DNA of 64,000 nucleotides, taken from NCBI GenBank assembly GCA_914767715.1, contig OU612066.1:14761001-14825000 (forward strand), read 5' to 3'. Both the position numbers and the translations under genes were made by a program. Positions 30,201-50,900 of this stretch are shown piece after piece. The notes beneath the pieces were generated by a model. That model ran no database searches, was not told where the DNA came from, and saw only the letters and a program-made list of their open reading frames with translations. This DNA is from Membranipora membranacea. Lineage: Eukaryota; Bryozoa; Gymnolaemata; Cheilostomatida; Membraniporidae. Within the stretch, counting starts at the first letter, position 1. Each line of letters opens with the position of its first letter.

Positions 30201-30564
30201 TGTGGTACAATAGCTGAGCAACATAACATTCATAAATGCATGTTGGTGTTGATTTTTTTCTTTTTAATCGAATTAAATTTGAAAAAAAAGACTTTCCTTC
30301 CATCTCTGAAAACCCTTCGTCACTGTGTCCTATTCCTCTGAGTGCCATGAGTGTGTCTTCTTGAGTAAACATCAAATTCTCAACCACTTAAAAATTTCCA
30401 CAAACTGTCTATGATCTTCCCGACATGTGCGCTGATACTTTCTCTGTCCCCTCAAAAAACTTAAAAATAGACTAAAATCTGTTCTGCTTTTATTGACATG
30501 TTCATACAATTGTGTTTGCAGAGACGACGAATTTAGCACCGATTCGGAGGATGGATACAGCTAG
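246..30564 (+). CDS. MYO18: Unconventional myosin XVIII heavy chain (motor to C-terminus; 5' part outside window)
   Basis: Actin-associated myosin of class XVIII. In animals the family organises actomyosin by co-assembling with non-muscle myosin II and is thought to lack real motor ATPase activity. I see 31 phase-consistent exons: 246-443, 1759-1935, 4005-4215, 5370-5512, 6016-6177, 7870-8014, 8356-8491, 8819-8920, 9331-9511, 9867-9953, 10515-10683, 12289-12451, 12728-12902, 13706-13892, 14420-14586, 14831-14959, 15399-15542, 15914-16003, 17182-17301, 17957-18065, 19081-19211, 19594-19748, 20354-20477, 23006-23206, 25227-25461, 25976-26103, 27368-27598, 28133-28354, 28650-28835, 29186-29307, 30522-30564. 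They sum to 4773 nt, 1590 residues plus TAG. Class-specific matches include KFWLVHRGGYS, NLNESSILHVLRQRYG, LLRTQLRG-like RTQLRGMQLL and DWPWWKLYTKIKPL. Order: SH3-like start, motor (about 1-800), IQ (about 820-840), coiled coil (about 850-1570), acidic end. Any N-terminal extension or PDZ domain lies upstream. Class assignment is very sure; exact borders of a few exons are inferred by eye. Confidence 0.95.
1519..1624. repeat. Family-A inverted-repeat element (MITE-like)
   Basis: Starts CTAGAACAAGATCCAATTTG and ends GCAAATTGGATCATG..CTAG: terminal inverted repeats with CTAG at both ends. No coding capacity. Related elements are at 2364-2505, 11950-12043, 27180-27297, 31715-31836 and 43425-43532. 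Confidence 0.65.
2364..2505. repeat. Family-A inverted-repeat element
   Basis: CTAGACCAAGTTTGGTCCAT at the left, GGAATGCAGGCAATTGG..AAACTTG at the right, and an inner palindrome CACTGGTCAC / GTGACCAGTG. It is the best-preserved member together with 27180-27297. Confidence 0.7.
4005..4215 (+). CDS. MYO18: MYO18 exon with the P-loop of the motor domain
   Basis: This exon carries the nucleotide-binding P-loop at 4125-4148, reading GQTGSGKT where ordinary myosins have GESGAGKT. Class XVIII myosins also deviate here (GSSGSGKT in human MYO18A, from memory). The preceding HIYSQAQTAYQSM matches the HIYAVAQTAYRAM of human MYO18A. The exon ends in phase 1 and its last G joins the AT of the next exon to make Asp. 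The Lys and Thr that hold the phosphates are kept, so nucleotide may still bind. Confidence 0.93.
5370..5512 (+). CDS. MYO18: MYO18 exon with switch I
   Basis: Switch I is near 5425-5451 and reads NKNASRHTQ, against NxNSSRFGK in active myosins. The SSR serine pair is reduced to AS and the FGK end is lost, as in class XVIII. The VTVDFDSHGLVAS that follows is the usual strand after switch I. The exon is in phase with both neighbours. Confidence 0.9.
5636..5715. repeat. Family-B inverted-repeat element
   Basis: GATGTGGCATTCCATTATTA and its rough reverse GATAATAGAATGCCAG flank a spacer. Related elements: 7544-7621 and 28444-28488. Confidence 0.5.
6816..6870. repeat. Hairpin element CTTGTCACGC...GCGTGACAAG-like
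   Basis: CTTGTCACGCTGCCACTTTT mirrors AAAAGGTGGCCGCGTGACAA. A related hairpin lies at 8563-8622 (CTTGTCAGGCGGCTACTT / AAGTAAGCCGCGCGACAAG), so this is a third small family in the myosin introns. Confidence 0.55.
7088..7118. repeat. Small AT-rich palindrome
   Basis: CTACATTATAT and ATATAATGTAG around a 9-base loop. No other copy noticed. Confidence 0.5.
7544..7621. repeat. Family-B inverted-repeat element
   Basis: CTGGTAGTGACATTCCATTA and GATAACAGAATGCCACTACCAG are mirror ends around an inner ACCACATC / GATGTGGT pair. Non-coding and short, so it can only move with outside help. Confidence 0.6.
8020..8046. repeat. Poly-C tract next to a splice donor
   Basis: More than 15 consecutive C residues begin a few bases after the MYO18 exon 6 donor (AAAG|GTATGA). 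Other C/G homopolymers are at about 16061-16071 and 23397-23411. Confidence 0.8.
8563..8622. repeat. Hairpin element related to 6816-6870
   Basis: CTTGTCAGGCGGCTACTT and AAGTAAGCCGCGCGACAAG are near-perfect mirrors with a TTGTTTACAGCC-type spacer. Confidence 0.55.
9331..9511 (+). CDS. MYO18: MYO18 exon with switch II
   Basis: Switch II reads DTPGFR (about 9377-9394) where active myosins have DxxGFE. The glutamate that positions the attacking water is replaced by Arg. Human MYO18A also lacks it (DTPGFQ, from memory). The acceptor at 9329-9330 was chosen over two nearby AG dinucleotides because it alone keeps the frame: AG from the previous exon plus G makes Arg, then SLSGVTRNSTSITILDTPGF. Confidence 0.9.
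9967..10368. repeat. Large palindrome (foldback/MITE-like), about 400 bp
   Basis: The left arm from AAACCACTGCTGACGCAGCT mirrors the right arm ending AGCTGTGTCAGCAGTAGTTT. The match runs through GAGAGTTGTGGCATCAAAACATC and GAGATCCAACACTGATAAAAG to a tiny centre near 10174, with indels. It lies in the intron between MYO18 exons 10 and 11, and has no open frame. Confidence 0.8.
11950..12043. repeat. Family-A inverted-repeat element (diverged)
   Basis: TTAGATCAAACTTGCC at the left and GGCAAATTTGATCTAA at the right form near-perfect terminal inverted repeats. The middle differs from other members. Confidence 0.65.
14831..14959 (+). CDS. MYO18: MYO18 exon with the IQ motif (light-chain binding neck)
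   Basis: After VFLRPAALAELDRQRE, the end of the converter region, comes IIQKHIRRYLAQK, an IQ motif of the IQxxxRxxL type expected to bind a calmodulin-like light chain. Only one IQ is seen, as in the family. The exon is 129 bp, phase 0 at both ends. Confidence 0.9.
15399..30564 (+). CDS. MYO18: MYO18 coiled-coil tail and acidic C-terminus (exons 17-31)
   Basis: The tail starts with the class signature DWPWWKLYTKIKPL and continues as Glu/Lys/Leu/Gln-rich heptad sequence through exon 30, about 700 residues. Landmarks shared with human MYO18A are KLKSQLEL followed by a DLEEQREAAA segment, and KKLRALLTDAQNQLEKS. The protein ends with an acidic cluster and DSEDGYS before TAG at 30562-30564. A coiled-coil tail of this kind should dimerise and co-assemble with myosin II. 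Most of these exons begin and end in phase 0, which makes exon skipping or alternative starts tolerable. Confidence 0.92.
16676..16852 (+). CDS. Candidate alternative first exon (or cassette exon) of MYO18, giving a rod-only product
   Basis: Inside the intron between exons 18 and 19 there is an ATG at 16688 in a fair start context (ATCATGG) followed by 55 open codons and a donor AAG|GTAACA after 16852. The phase is 0, the same as the start of exon 19 (17182), so splicing would give a novel 55-residue acidic head plus the 668-residue tail: about 723 residues with no motor. The segment is richer in GC than the intron and reads like protein (DENQNEIELVES, then a DPELSPPGE turn, then QQADLDQLDG). 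An AG at 16674-16675 would alternatively make it a 59-codon phase-0 cassette exon. The upstream pyrimidine tract is poor, and an in-frame TGA at 16664 closes the frame, which favours a first exon. No homologue recognised. Confidence 0.5.
18809..18860. repeat. 26-bp tandem duplication
   Basis: Two copies of CAGAGCTTCGTGATTACGC[A/T]TTACTG, with one difference, followed by the start of a third (CAGAGCTT). It is in the MYO18 intron before exon 21. Confidence 0.9.
19940..20002. repeat. AT-rich simple repeat (ATT)n / (ATA)n
   Basis: Runs of TATTATTATT and ATATTATAATATTATTAT in the MYO18 intron between exons 22 and 23. Confidence 0.75.
20478..23005 (+). other. Longest MYO18 intron
   Basis: Over 2.5 kb between exons 23 and 24, with no family match. 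A short ATG frame at 22479-22499 (7 codons, ends CAG|GTGGCT, phase 0) follows TATATA-like sequence and could in principle start a shorter tail product, but its donor is weak. Otherwise nothing recognised. Confidence 0.5.
23207..25226 (+). other. MYO18 intron between exons 24 and 25
   Basis: About 2 kb of non-coding DNA with G-runs near 23397-23411 and a TA-rich repeat with a mirror centre around 24966-25000. Open frames here (24016-24201, 24546-24767) look accidental. Confidence 0.5.
24966..25002. repeat. TA dinucleotide repeat
   Basis: Two TATATATATA runs separated by GGC, forming a self-complementary block. Confidence 0.7.
26165..26260. repeat. Imperfect tandem duplication, G-rich
   Basis: GGGGTTATGATTGTTGGTAT..GAGACCAAGAG is followed by GGGTTATGCTTGTTGGTGT..CAGACCAAGAG, units of about 50 bp joined by GGGGAGGGGC. 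Located in the MYO18 intron after exon 26. Confidence 0.6.
27180..27297. repeat. Family-A inverted-repeat element
   Basis: Same CTAGACCAAGTTTGGTCCAT left end and inner GCTCCCGATCCACTGGTC as the copy at 2364. Ends AAACTTGATCTAG. It lies about 70 bp upstream of MYO18 exon 27. Confidence 0.7.
28444..28488. repeat. Family-B inverted-repeat element (short)
   Basis: TGGTAGTGGCATTCCAC and GGAATGCCACTTCCA around a 12-base loop, just downstream of MYO18 exon 28. Confidence 0.55.
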
Positions 30565-31262
30565 TGATGATTATTTATGTAACGCTGTACATAATCACTA
30601 AGGTTTCATGTTTGTGGCATTTCACAGCATCAGATGCTGAAAGCAAGGGGACTTTCAGTACTGAGAAAAGCTCACATACTCTTTCAAGACTTTATATACA
30701 CTTGATACTCGGATGTGTCATCTATCTATTGCGGCTCCCAGGGTCGCCAATTGAACGTTATTTTAGCTATCATTCCAATAACATGATGCATTTTGGAAAG
30801 GTTGTTTCACTCAAAACACTGCATTTCATGCATATTTTTGCTGATCTTGAATGCAAGCTTTTGCCATATTTTTTGTTTGTTATAATATACCGTTATTGTT
30901 ACACATGGCTTTTCAACCAGTGCTTTTTTTTCAAAACACTGGATCACAGTTTTGTTAGATTTATGATGGTTACAGGAATCTTTGATGTGATAATTAATTA
31001 TCTTATTACTACGCTTCATGAAAACTACATGTTATGAAACAATTTTGATTTAAAATCAGAAACTAATTGCTAATAAAATGAATTAACTACCTATTTGCTC
31101 AGTCTGAAATAGTTTTTCCCCTCTCTGTTGCACACTATGTAAACTATGTAAACCTATACAGGAGTTCACCATGGACTTATTCATCAATTATTAACTAGTT
31201 TAAGTGCTCAAACGGTGCAAGATGCTGATAGAGGCATTTCATCTAGTCTATGGAGTAATAAA
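30565..31262 (+). promoter_or_regulatory. Likely MYO18 3' UTR with polyadenylation signals
   Basis: Downstream of the MYO18 stop the sequence is AT-rich. It holds AATAAA at 31072-31077 and again at 31257-31262. A 157-codon open frame (30564-31037) lies here but has no domain, is hydrophobic and is rich in AT codons, so I treat it as chance within the UTR. Which signal is used cannot be told. Confidence 0.5.
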
Positions 31263-32978
31263 TAATATGCTATGAAATTTGAGATTTATGAATTATGAAA
31301 GCTCTGTTGGAGGCATATAAGAGACTGAAGCTAGAGAGTAGATATACATCTAGGAGACGTACATTTCCACCACTTGATTGACAAAACTGACAGATGAAAC
31401 ATGGACTGACTGTCTGCTGCAAATTTGTTGCTTTCAAATTAAAATAAATCATGAAGTAAAACGCAGAGACTTTCTTGAAATATAAGATTTATTGTATCCG
31501 TCTTGAAAGACAAAAGGTATCGATTTCACAATGTAATGATTGAATTTTCAACAGCAAAACACACATGTTAGATGGATAACCATTCAAAAACCAGATCTAC
31601 CTAATTCCACAACCCTAACAATGGTATAAATACAGAAGCTCAACACACCCAAAATACGCCAAAATAAGAGCAAGTTATTATTTGTTATTTTATACAGCAT
31701 AAGACGGCCGGTGGTTAGATCGAGTTTAATCCAGTTGCCTGCACTCCAGTTGTTCCCATCCACTGGTTACCCTGCAGCGTGACTGATGGAGGGGGAGCAA
31801 CTCAGAATACAGGCAAATGATCCAAACTTGGTCTAGTGGGTGGTTGACATGGGTTATGAGTGATGGTATGATGAAAAGTAAGTGGTGATATAATCTAAAA
31901 CCAGCTACTACAAGAGTAGAAATAGAAAGACCAGCGACTTGGGTAGATAGGTCACCTACTTCGGTAGATAGAAGAGGAGTGTTGCAGGTTAGCCTTAAGG
32001 GCCAGTAAGAAGGGATTTACTACATACTCTACAAACACCACTTTAAGTAAAAAAATATCTTGTATATCACAATGCGATATAAAAATCATCTGATATCGTT
32101 GATATGGGATGGTAATCAGAGAAATGTAACATAATTGGTCATGTACATGTTTCTATGCTGTCCATATTAAATATAGAACAAAAATTATGGATACAATTGA
32201 GCTATCATTGACTGATTTAAAATCAGAGTAGGAAAATTAAGTTGCCAGAGCCAATGAAAGAAAGGGCCCAGGCTACAGGGTCAGATACAAATTCTCATGA
32301 GTAAGCAAAGAAGTTTTCACTGTGAAATGCGAACGCGATGGTTGAGATCATTACCAAGCAGAATGGCAGTGCTATGGTAAAAGCTGTAATGAAAACTCAT
32401 GCAAAATTGGCTCCACGTTCTAACTACATAGATAGTAAGAGTTTGACACAATAACAGCCACACACACCACAAAACATTACCCTCTATCACTTCACCATTT
32501 GTGATAGTGACATGGTGCTGCTCTTTGTTCTAGTCCTGGTAAATATACAATTAAGAGTGAATAACGGACGGCCTCTTATGATCTCAAGTATCATGGCTCT
32601 CTGCGCTGAAAATACATCGATCGAAGATAGATTATCTATGAGTATGTGAAACAAACCTTTTTTCTCTCTAACAGAAATTGTCCGTTCATTAGTTTTCAAA
32701 CATAGCTTGGGTCATTGGTCATTGAAAATGGTCAATTTCTCAAAAAATGATATAGACGACCATATAATTATAAAAAAATTGCAAGTTGTTTGTAATGAAA
32801 TGCCCTCAAATGTGATCAATGCCAAGTTGAAGGACTCAAACATATAGAAATATAAATTCACTAAAGCTCGATAAATTTACAATTTTAAGATTTTTTGTGT
32901 CAAAACTGCTTAAAAGTGGGGTGAGACAGGTTGGCAGTGCCAAATCAGACATAAAGTGTTGATATGGTATAAAATGAC
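31263..32978. promoter_or_regulatory. Convergent intergenic stretch and likely 3' UTR of the phosphofructokinase gene
   Basis: The myosin (plus) and phosphofructokinase (minus) genes end facing each other. On the minus strand the first AATAAA I noticed below the PFK stop is at 31493-31488 (TTTATT on plus), which would give a PFK 3' UTR of about 1.5 kb containing a family-A inverted repeat (31715-31836). No coding exon was recognised here. Confidence 0.4.
31715..31836. repeat. Family-A inverted-repeat element
   Basis: Starts TTAGATCGAGTTTAATCCAG, ends GATCCAAACTTGGTCTAG, with an inner GCAGCGTGAC..GGAGCAACT. It sits in the presumed 3' UTR of PFK. Confidence 0.65.
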
Positions 32979-45367
<12,389 letters not shown>

Positions 45368-46594
45368 ACTCTACTGCAAGCAAAGAAAGGATTGCATATA
45401 ATTTAATCTATCACATAATATAATGTGATATAATATAACAAAAATAAAAGCATCTGATTGACACATAATGATGGTGGGTGTATTTTTTATACCGCTTAAT
45501 CTTCTACACAGTGCTTATGTGACTGATAAGTGATTGATACTAGGCCTACAAAACAACAGACCAAAAACTTTACTCTCGTAGACATATAAACATCAAAGCT
45601 CGTCCTAATGTGCACATACATAATGTTAGCGCCGAGACAGATTAAAGCTCCACATCATGAGAAATAGCTATCTGTCTGAAGTGCTACATTTCACTACCAA
45701 CTTGATGTAAGAAGATAGCGAAGCAAAGGACAGACCCTGAAAGCTGGCATATTTAATTGATCGAAATCCCACAACAGTGAAATTTAGTGCACAAATTTAT
45801 TTTGTCAAAAGAATAGAGCGATAAATACATATTTATTACAACAGTAAAATTTTTTACACAAGGTACTCTTTTTTGCTGTGTAAGTGATGTTGTGTCACCG
45901 TTGTAAGGATAAATTATTTGAGTGTCATGCTAATTGCGTGTGGAGGGGCAGGACTGGTCTGCACAAAAGCGCTTCATTATTCAACAAGAGGTGGAGCAGA
46001 GTTACAAAATCCCTGCTTTGGTAGAGGAATCTTTGTACCAACAACAGACCAAGACAAGAGATAACCCTGTTTATAACTACCTAGAATTAGAGAGCATTAT
46101 TTTGACATACTTCAATGAGTCAAAAAGTGTTATGTTATATGTTTCCTGCAAAAACCAAAAGAGACCATAGCATAGGCATCAGGAGTTGCAAGCATGTATA
46201 CTTTTCCAATGTCCAGGATACAGCATGAAAATATCCCTGCTATCATAGAGACACAGTCCACAATCTCAAACAATGGGTTATCAAGGATTATAATCAATGG
46301 TGGGTGAAGACTCTGTTGAATAAACGTATCCAGTCGACCAGGAATATATACTACTTAACTTAGGCACCCTGGCATGCAACCTGTACCCAACGGTCTTTTT
46401 CCTCCCCCCTTGTATGCATAATACAGGTTGAAGCCATGGGAGGGGGCAATGCACAGGACAGCAGGCAAAGTCCAGTATCAATCATCCAAACTGATAGTCA
46501 CTGGACATAGGATTGGTATAATAATAAAGGCATGCAAATCCCAGCAGGGGCTCACTATCTATCTCAATCTGTAGTAATGATAGATGAACACACA

Positions 46595-46698
46595 GGCCCC
46601 TGTGACTTACTTGCCTTTACTTTGCTATTGTCCAGTATTAACCAGGGATGGTTGATACTGGACATTGGCAATGTAAAGGCAAGTAATTCCATGGGGCC
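46595..46698. repeat. Palindromic element, family E
   Basis: GGCCCC..ACTTGCCTTTAC..TATTGTCCAGTATTAACC mirrors GGTTGATACTGGACATTG..GTAAAGGCAAGT..GGGGCC. It shares the TCCAGTATCAACC inner part with 47522-47616. Confidence 0.7.
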
Positions 46699-47521
46699 CA
46701 GCATGGTCAAAAAGTTATTTTTAATTTGCTTTAATTATAAACTTTTAGAAAACCTCAATAAATAAATAAATGGAATGGATTGTACAGCAGCAGGTGCCCA
46801 TAGCATAGTTACAGTAAGTCCGGTATCAAGATCTGTCAAGCAGCCTGGTTGGTCATCAGAGCACATATGCTAAGCTCAACCTGAAACCAAACTACCGCAT
46901 ACATGCATTTTCAGCACTACATTAGGAGTGACCTATCTATCATTACCTGACTACCCGTCACAAGTCACGTATATCATATAGTGATAATGATCAGTTCTGC
47001 AGAAAGCTACTACAGGAAATTGAAACTGTGTAATATGTGTGATTTGTGAAGATGTAGTAAAATGTTGAGTGGTTGGAATTTTGGAATCTTACAAATATGA
47101 GTTTGTACACACATTACTAAGTTCCGTTTTAGCTGATAACAAAAAAATAATCTAAGAAAAGCTCATCTGATCCAGTTCCAAATGATTTTCTCACAACAAA
47201 TTTAGAGGACACCGTCAAAGACCAATAGTATTGGTTGGAGGCCACCATATGATAACACAGTCATCTCCTAATCCTAACAAAGGTGAGCCATTATCCCTGT
47301 GCTAAGCCATGTATGGGAGTTGACAACTGCAACTCAATTAATTAATTAATTAATTTCACTCCAGAAAGGCTGATGGTATTTTGATAGATGTATCAACAGA
47401 ACCATCCATATTTTATGCCATCAATGCAGGATAGACTCAATCATAGAGTGATCTGAAATCGCACCTTAATATCTGAATTAATTGCAAAAATTGACTTAAA
47501 TCAGCATAGGCTACATATATA

Positions 47522-47616
47522 ATAGGCATCTGGAGTTACAAGCATGTCCAGTATCAACCACCCCCAGGGAAAGGGGGTGGTTGATACTGGACATGCTTGT
47601 AACTCCAGATGCCTAT
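47522..47616. repeat. Perfect palindrome, 44-bp arms and 7-base loop
   Basis: ATAGGCATCTGGAGTTACAA begins an arm that runs to CAACCACCCCC and is exactly mirrored after the loop AGGGAAA. No mismatch was seen in 44 pairs, which implies a recent insertion or conversion. A shorter relative is at 47862-47907. Confidence 0.9.
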
Positions 47617-47861
47617 GGCTACATACCCAGAAGTAACAATACAGAGAGATCAAAGTCTAGTTTTGTTTCCTTGACATGAGCAACCAAATGCAACATATTA
47701 CTTGCTGACTACTAAGTCTGAGTAATCAAAGGTTTATAATGGAAGATCAACTAGGTCTATCTTAGGCTCTAATTACCTGGTGTAGGGATGACTTGAAATC
47801 ATTTCAAATCATATGGAAAGTGTTTATAGATAAGATCAACCACTGGTGTGAGAGCCTGCGA

Positions 47862-47907
47862 GCATAGGCATCTGGAGTTACATGCTTGTAGCTCCAGATG
47901 CCTATGC
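47862..47907. repeat. Short palindrome of the same family
   Basis: GCATAGGCATCTGGAGTTAC mirrors GTAGCTCCAGATGCCTATGC with one mismatch around a 6-base loop. The ends equal those of the element at 47522. Confidence 0.85.
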
Positions 47908-50900
47908 CTGTGAGCCCTTCTTTCCTCTGTCACAAACTTACTATTAAACTACTACTATTTCTATTAAACTATTACTATTAAGCCTACAGTAACGCCGTAA
48001 GTGCTGGATTGATGGGCACAAGCTTATTTTTAGACTGGTATTTAGAGCATTGTTGATAAAAAAGTGTTGCCATGATTCTTCAAGACAACCAAGCGATGAG
48101 GACGGTCAGACAACCTCCGAGTTAATATACTGCCAAGAAATACATTCAAGTATCAATGCAATTGTGGTGCCTCCAGAGATATTTGTCAATGGTCTTATCG
48201 CCATATTCAGAATGATTGTTTTGCTTACTCAAAATACTCAAAATATATATGAAGTAGGCAAGCCCTGCAAAGAGAAACGATAAAATAATAGGGCACCTAT
48301 GACGCAAAATACTTTTGTTGCCATAGGAGGTCGATACTTCTGATGTCTCAGCATTCCTGATGGAAACCTATCAAGGAATTGTTGAACAAAAAGATCATTG
48401 TCCGAATACGTTAGTTTACATAATTCGTTGGGATAAATTTGTCAATGATTGAGAGTTATGGTAAGATCAATGACTGCTTTTCAAAGAGAAAATAATAATC
48501 ATAAATTTACTCTTATACATTGTCTCTATACTTTACTATGTTGATCAAGGCTGCTCTTAAAAAGAACACACCGTGTTACCAACCTATGAAGTTGTGTGCT
48601 GCTCACTCTAAGGTAAATACACATTACATTCATTACAGTCATTACAGGTTTTCACAGTATGGTTAAGGAAGGTGATAACCTCATTGGAAGCAAAAATATT
48701 TACAGCACGTAATTAACCTGCCAGTGCCAACCTATGTTGCTGTGTAACTGACGATGTCACAAATAAAAGAGTGTACAGAAAGCTAAAATTATCATCGTCA
48801 TTATTATATGGCCATCGCATTTATTGGGATACTACCTAACTCGATGTATAGTTGATACATGTCAAAAAATAAAAATTTAGAAAAGTATCTTGAAAATCAA
48901 TTTTATTCACAGGATGGTTGGGGAGCCAAAAATCTTTATTATAGGCAAAAATATATCCTATAATAACAAAAACATAAAAAATAATTATTTAAGTAGATCT
49001 GATATAATTAATATTTCACTAGTTGGAGGAAATTTGTCTGCAACTAATATATAAGTCACCATGTGAATCTACAAACACATTGCAAATCTGGCATAGTGCC
49101 CAATTCTGTATCATGACAAAGAATGTTGACTTGGTGTACATCTGAACATATCAGCTTATTTTTAATGTCAACTTTGATAACATCAACAGGTTATAGTATT
49201 TCCACTAATCTCCTTGTGATAATGTGAGTAGGATTATAAAGTTTATTATGAACATTTTCCATTCATAAAAATTTCATCTTGATGCTCGAAAGCTGTTTGC
49301 ACAATTACCCATGAGGCCTCCTTGTGAAATTCTTTGTTTGAGTAAGGCCCCAGTAGTAAAGAGCCAGGTGACACTTCCGAAGGCTGAAGTTTGCTCTGCA
49401 AGTTTGAAGGTTTGGATTATTTAGACTTACCTCGCACCTTTGTAAGCGTGGTAAATATGTTAATGAGCCTTAGTCTGCCTGTCTGTCTATCGAGTATTAG
49501 TATTTTCTTATATTCTCACATTGAGTATCTCGATAACCATGTTAACGATAAAATCACAGCATCTTTAAGAAAGTTTCGGCCGGGAGTTAGTCATTAACTC
49601 CCTGGCATGACTGAAGATTTGTTTTTTTTTACGCATTCTTACTTTGGAGTTGCTTCTCCCTCATATCTTTTTTTCCATGCGGGTGGTTTTATTGTTGTAC
49701 CACTCCCTATGATATTCACAACTGCTAATAATTAATGGAATAAGTATTGGGGTTAATAGGTTATATTTCTCATGACAGTTGTTGACGGAATAATTCATGG
49801 TTTTTACTGTCAGATGACTTCTGACTGGAGGTCTCCTATACGTCCCAATTTTTGTGTTCACATAATGACCATTGTTACACGAGATTGATCTATAGCCCCT
49901 TACTATTGGCTTCTGATTGGCTTCAGCTAGGGATGGCTCCTAGCATACCCATAAATAAGTTTGGTACAGGTTCTAATGCAAGCCTTCCCCGAGATCCCGG
50001 AAAGCTGATGTTACATAGCTAAACATCATTGTTTGACGTTCATGCAAAGATGGTGCATTCGATGTCGGTGAGAAAGCAATCAGTGTCACTTGGTGTACTA
50101 TTACAACCATTGTTTGTTGACTGGATGCATCCAAAGCCTTGTGGTCGTATTTGTTGACAGTTGAGGCTGACCCCAGGGGGTAGCCTGTCCTCTTATTTAC
50201 CCTGTTTTGTTCACTTCAGACAACTCAAACTGTTTTGGCTTCCATTCCCTAATAGCCGCTTTTTGTTTCTGATCATTGTCAATTAGTCACTCAGGATTGC
50301 TATTTTGTATCTAAATATTATGTTCTCTATTGAATGTCTAATTAATCACAGTGCAATGATTTTCATTCATACTTTCTTTCTTAACATTCACTGGATAATC
50401 ACACGATAAACATTCATACTCTTCATCACTTTGTTCAAGTTTATGACAAGCTTGCAGCGTGTTATTTGCCAAGTGCATTATCAAACTTTGTCTTAGCCTC
50501 AGCTCACAGGTTTATGATATCTGAGTATTGGGGCGTATCGGTATATGCCTCATTTGATCCGGTTGAATGAGTTGATTTGGAGCTCAGTCATAGGGCTAGC
50601 TCACATAGTTTTGACGAGAGATTTGCTTTCTGTGAGCTCATTGACACAATTGCCCATTGTCACAGTCCTCATACTGGGTGTGCTAGCTGGACATTAGAGT
50701 TGGAAAGTATATTCTCTGCAATTTGCTTGGATTTTACATTTGGATACATTTTTGGCTGTAGAAACAACGAATAGATCTTGGTAAGTTGGACATTAACAAG
50801 TGGCAGTATGCTCAGATTGGTTTTTTTTCTGGTTCTGACAGAGACAAAACTATTCTCTTCAATTTATAATGTCATAGATGAAGGTAATCATGGTAATATC

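Noticed and set aside
30564-31037. 157-codon open frame after the MYO18 stop
   Set aside because: AT-rich and hydrophobic, no motif, within the expected 3' UTR before AATAAA; probably chance.
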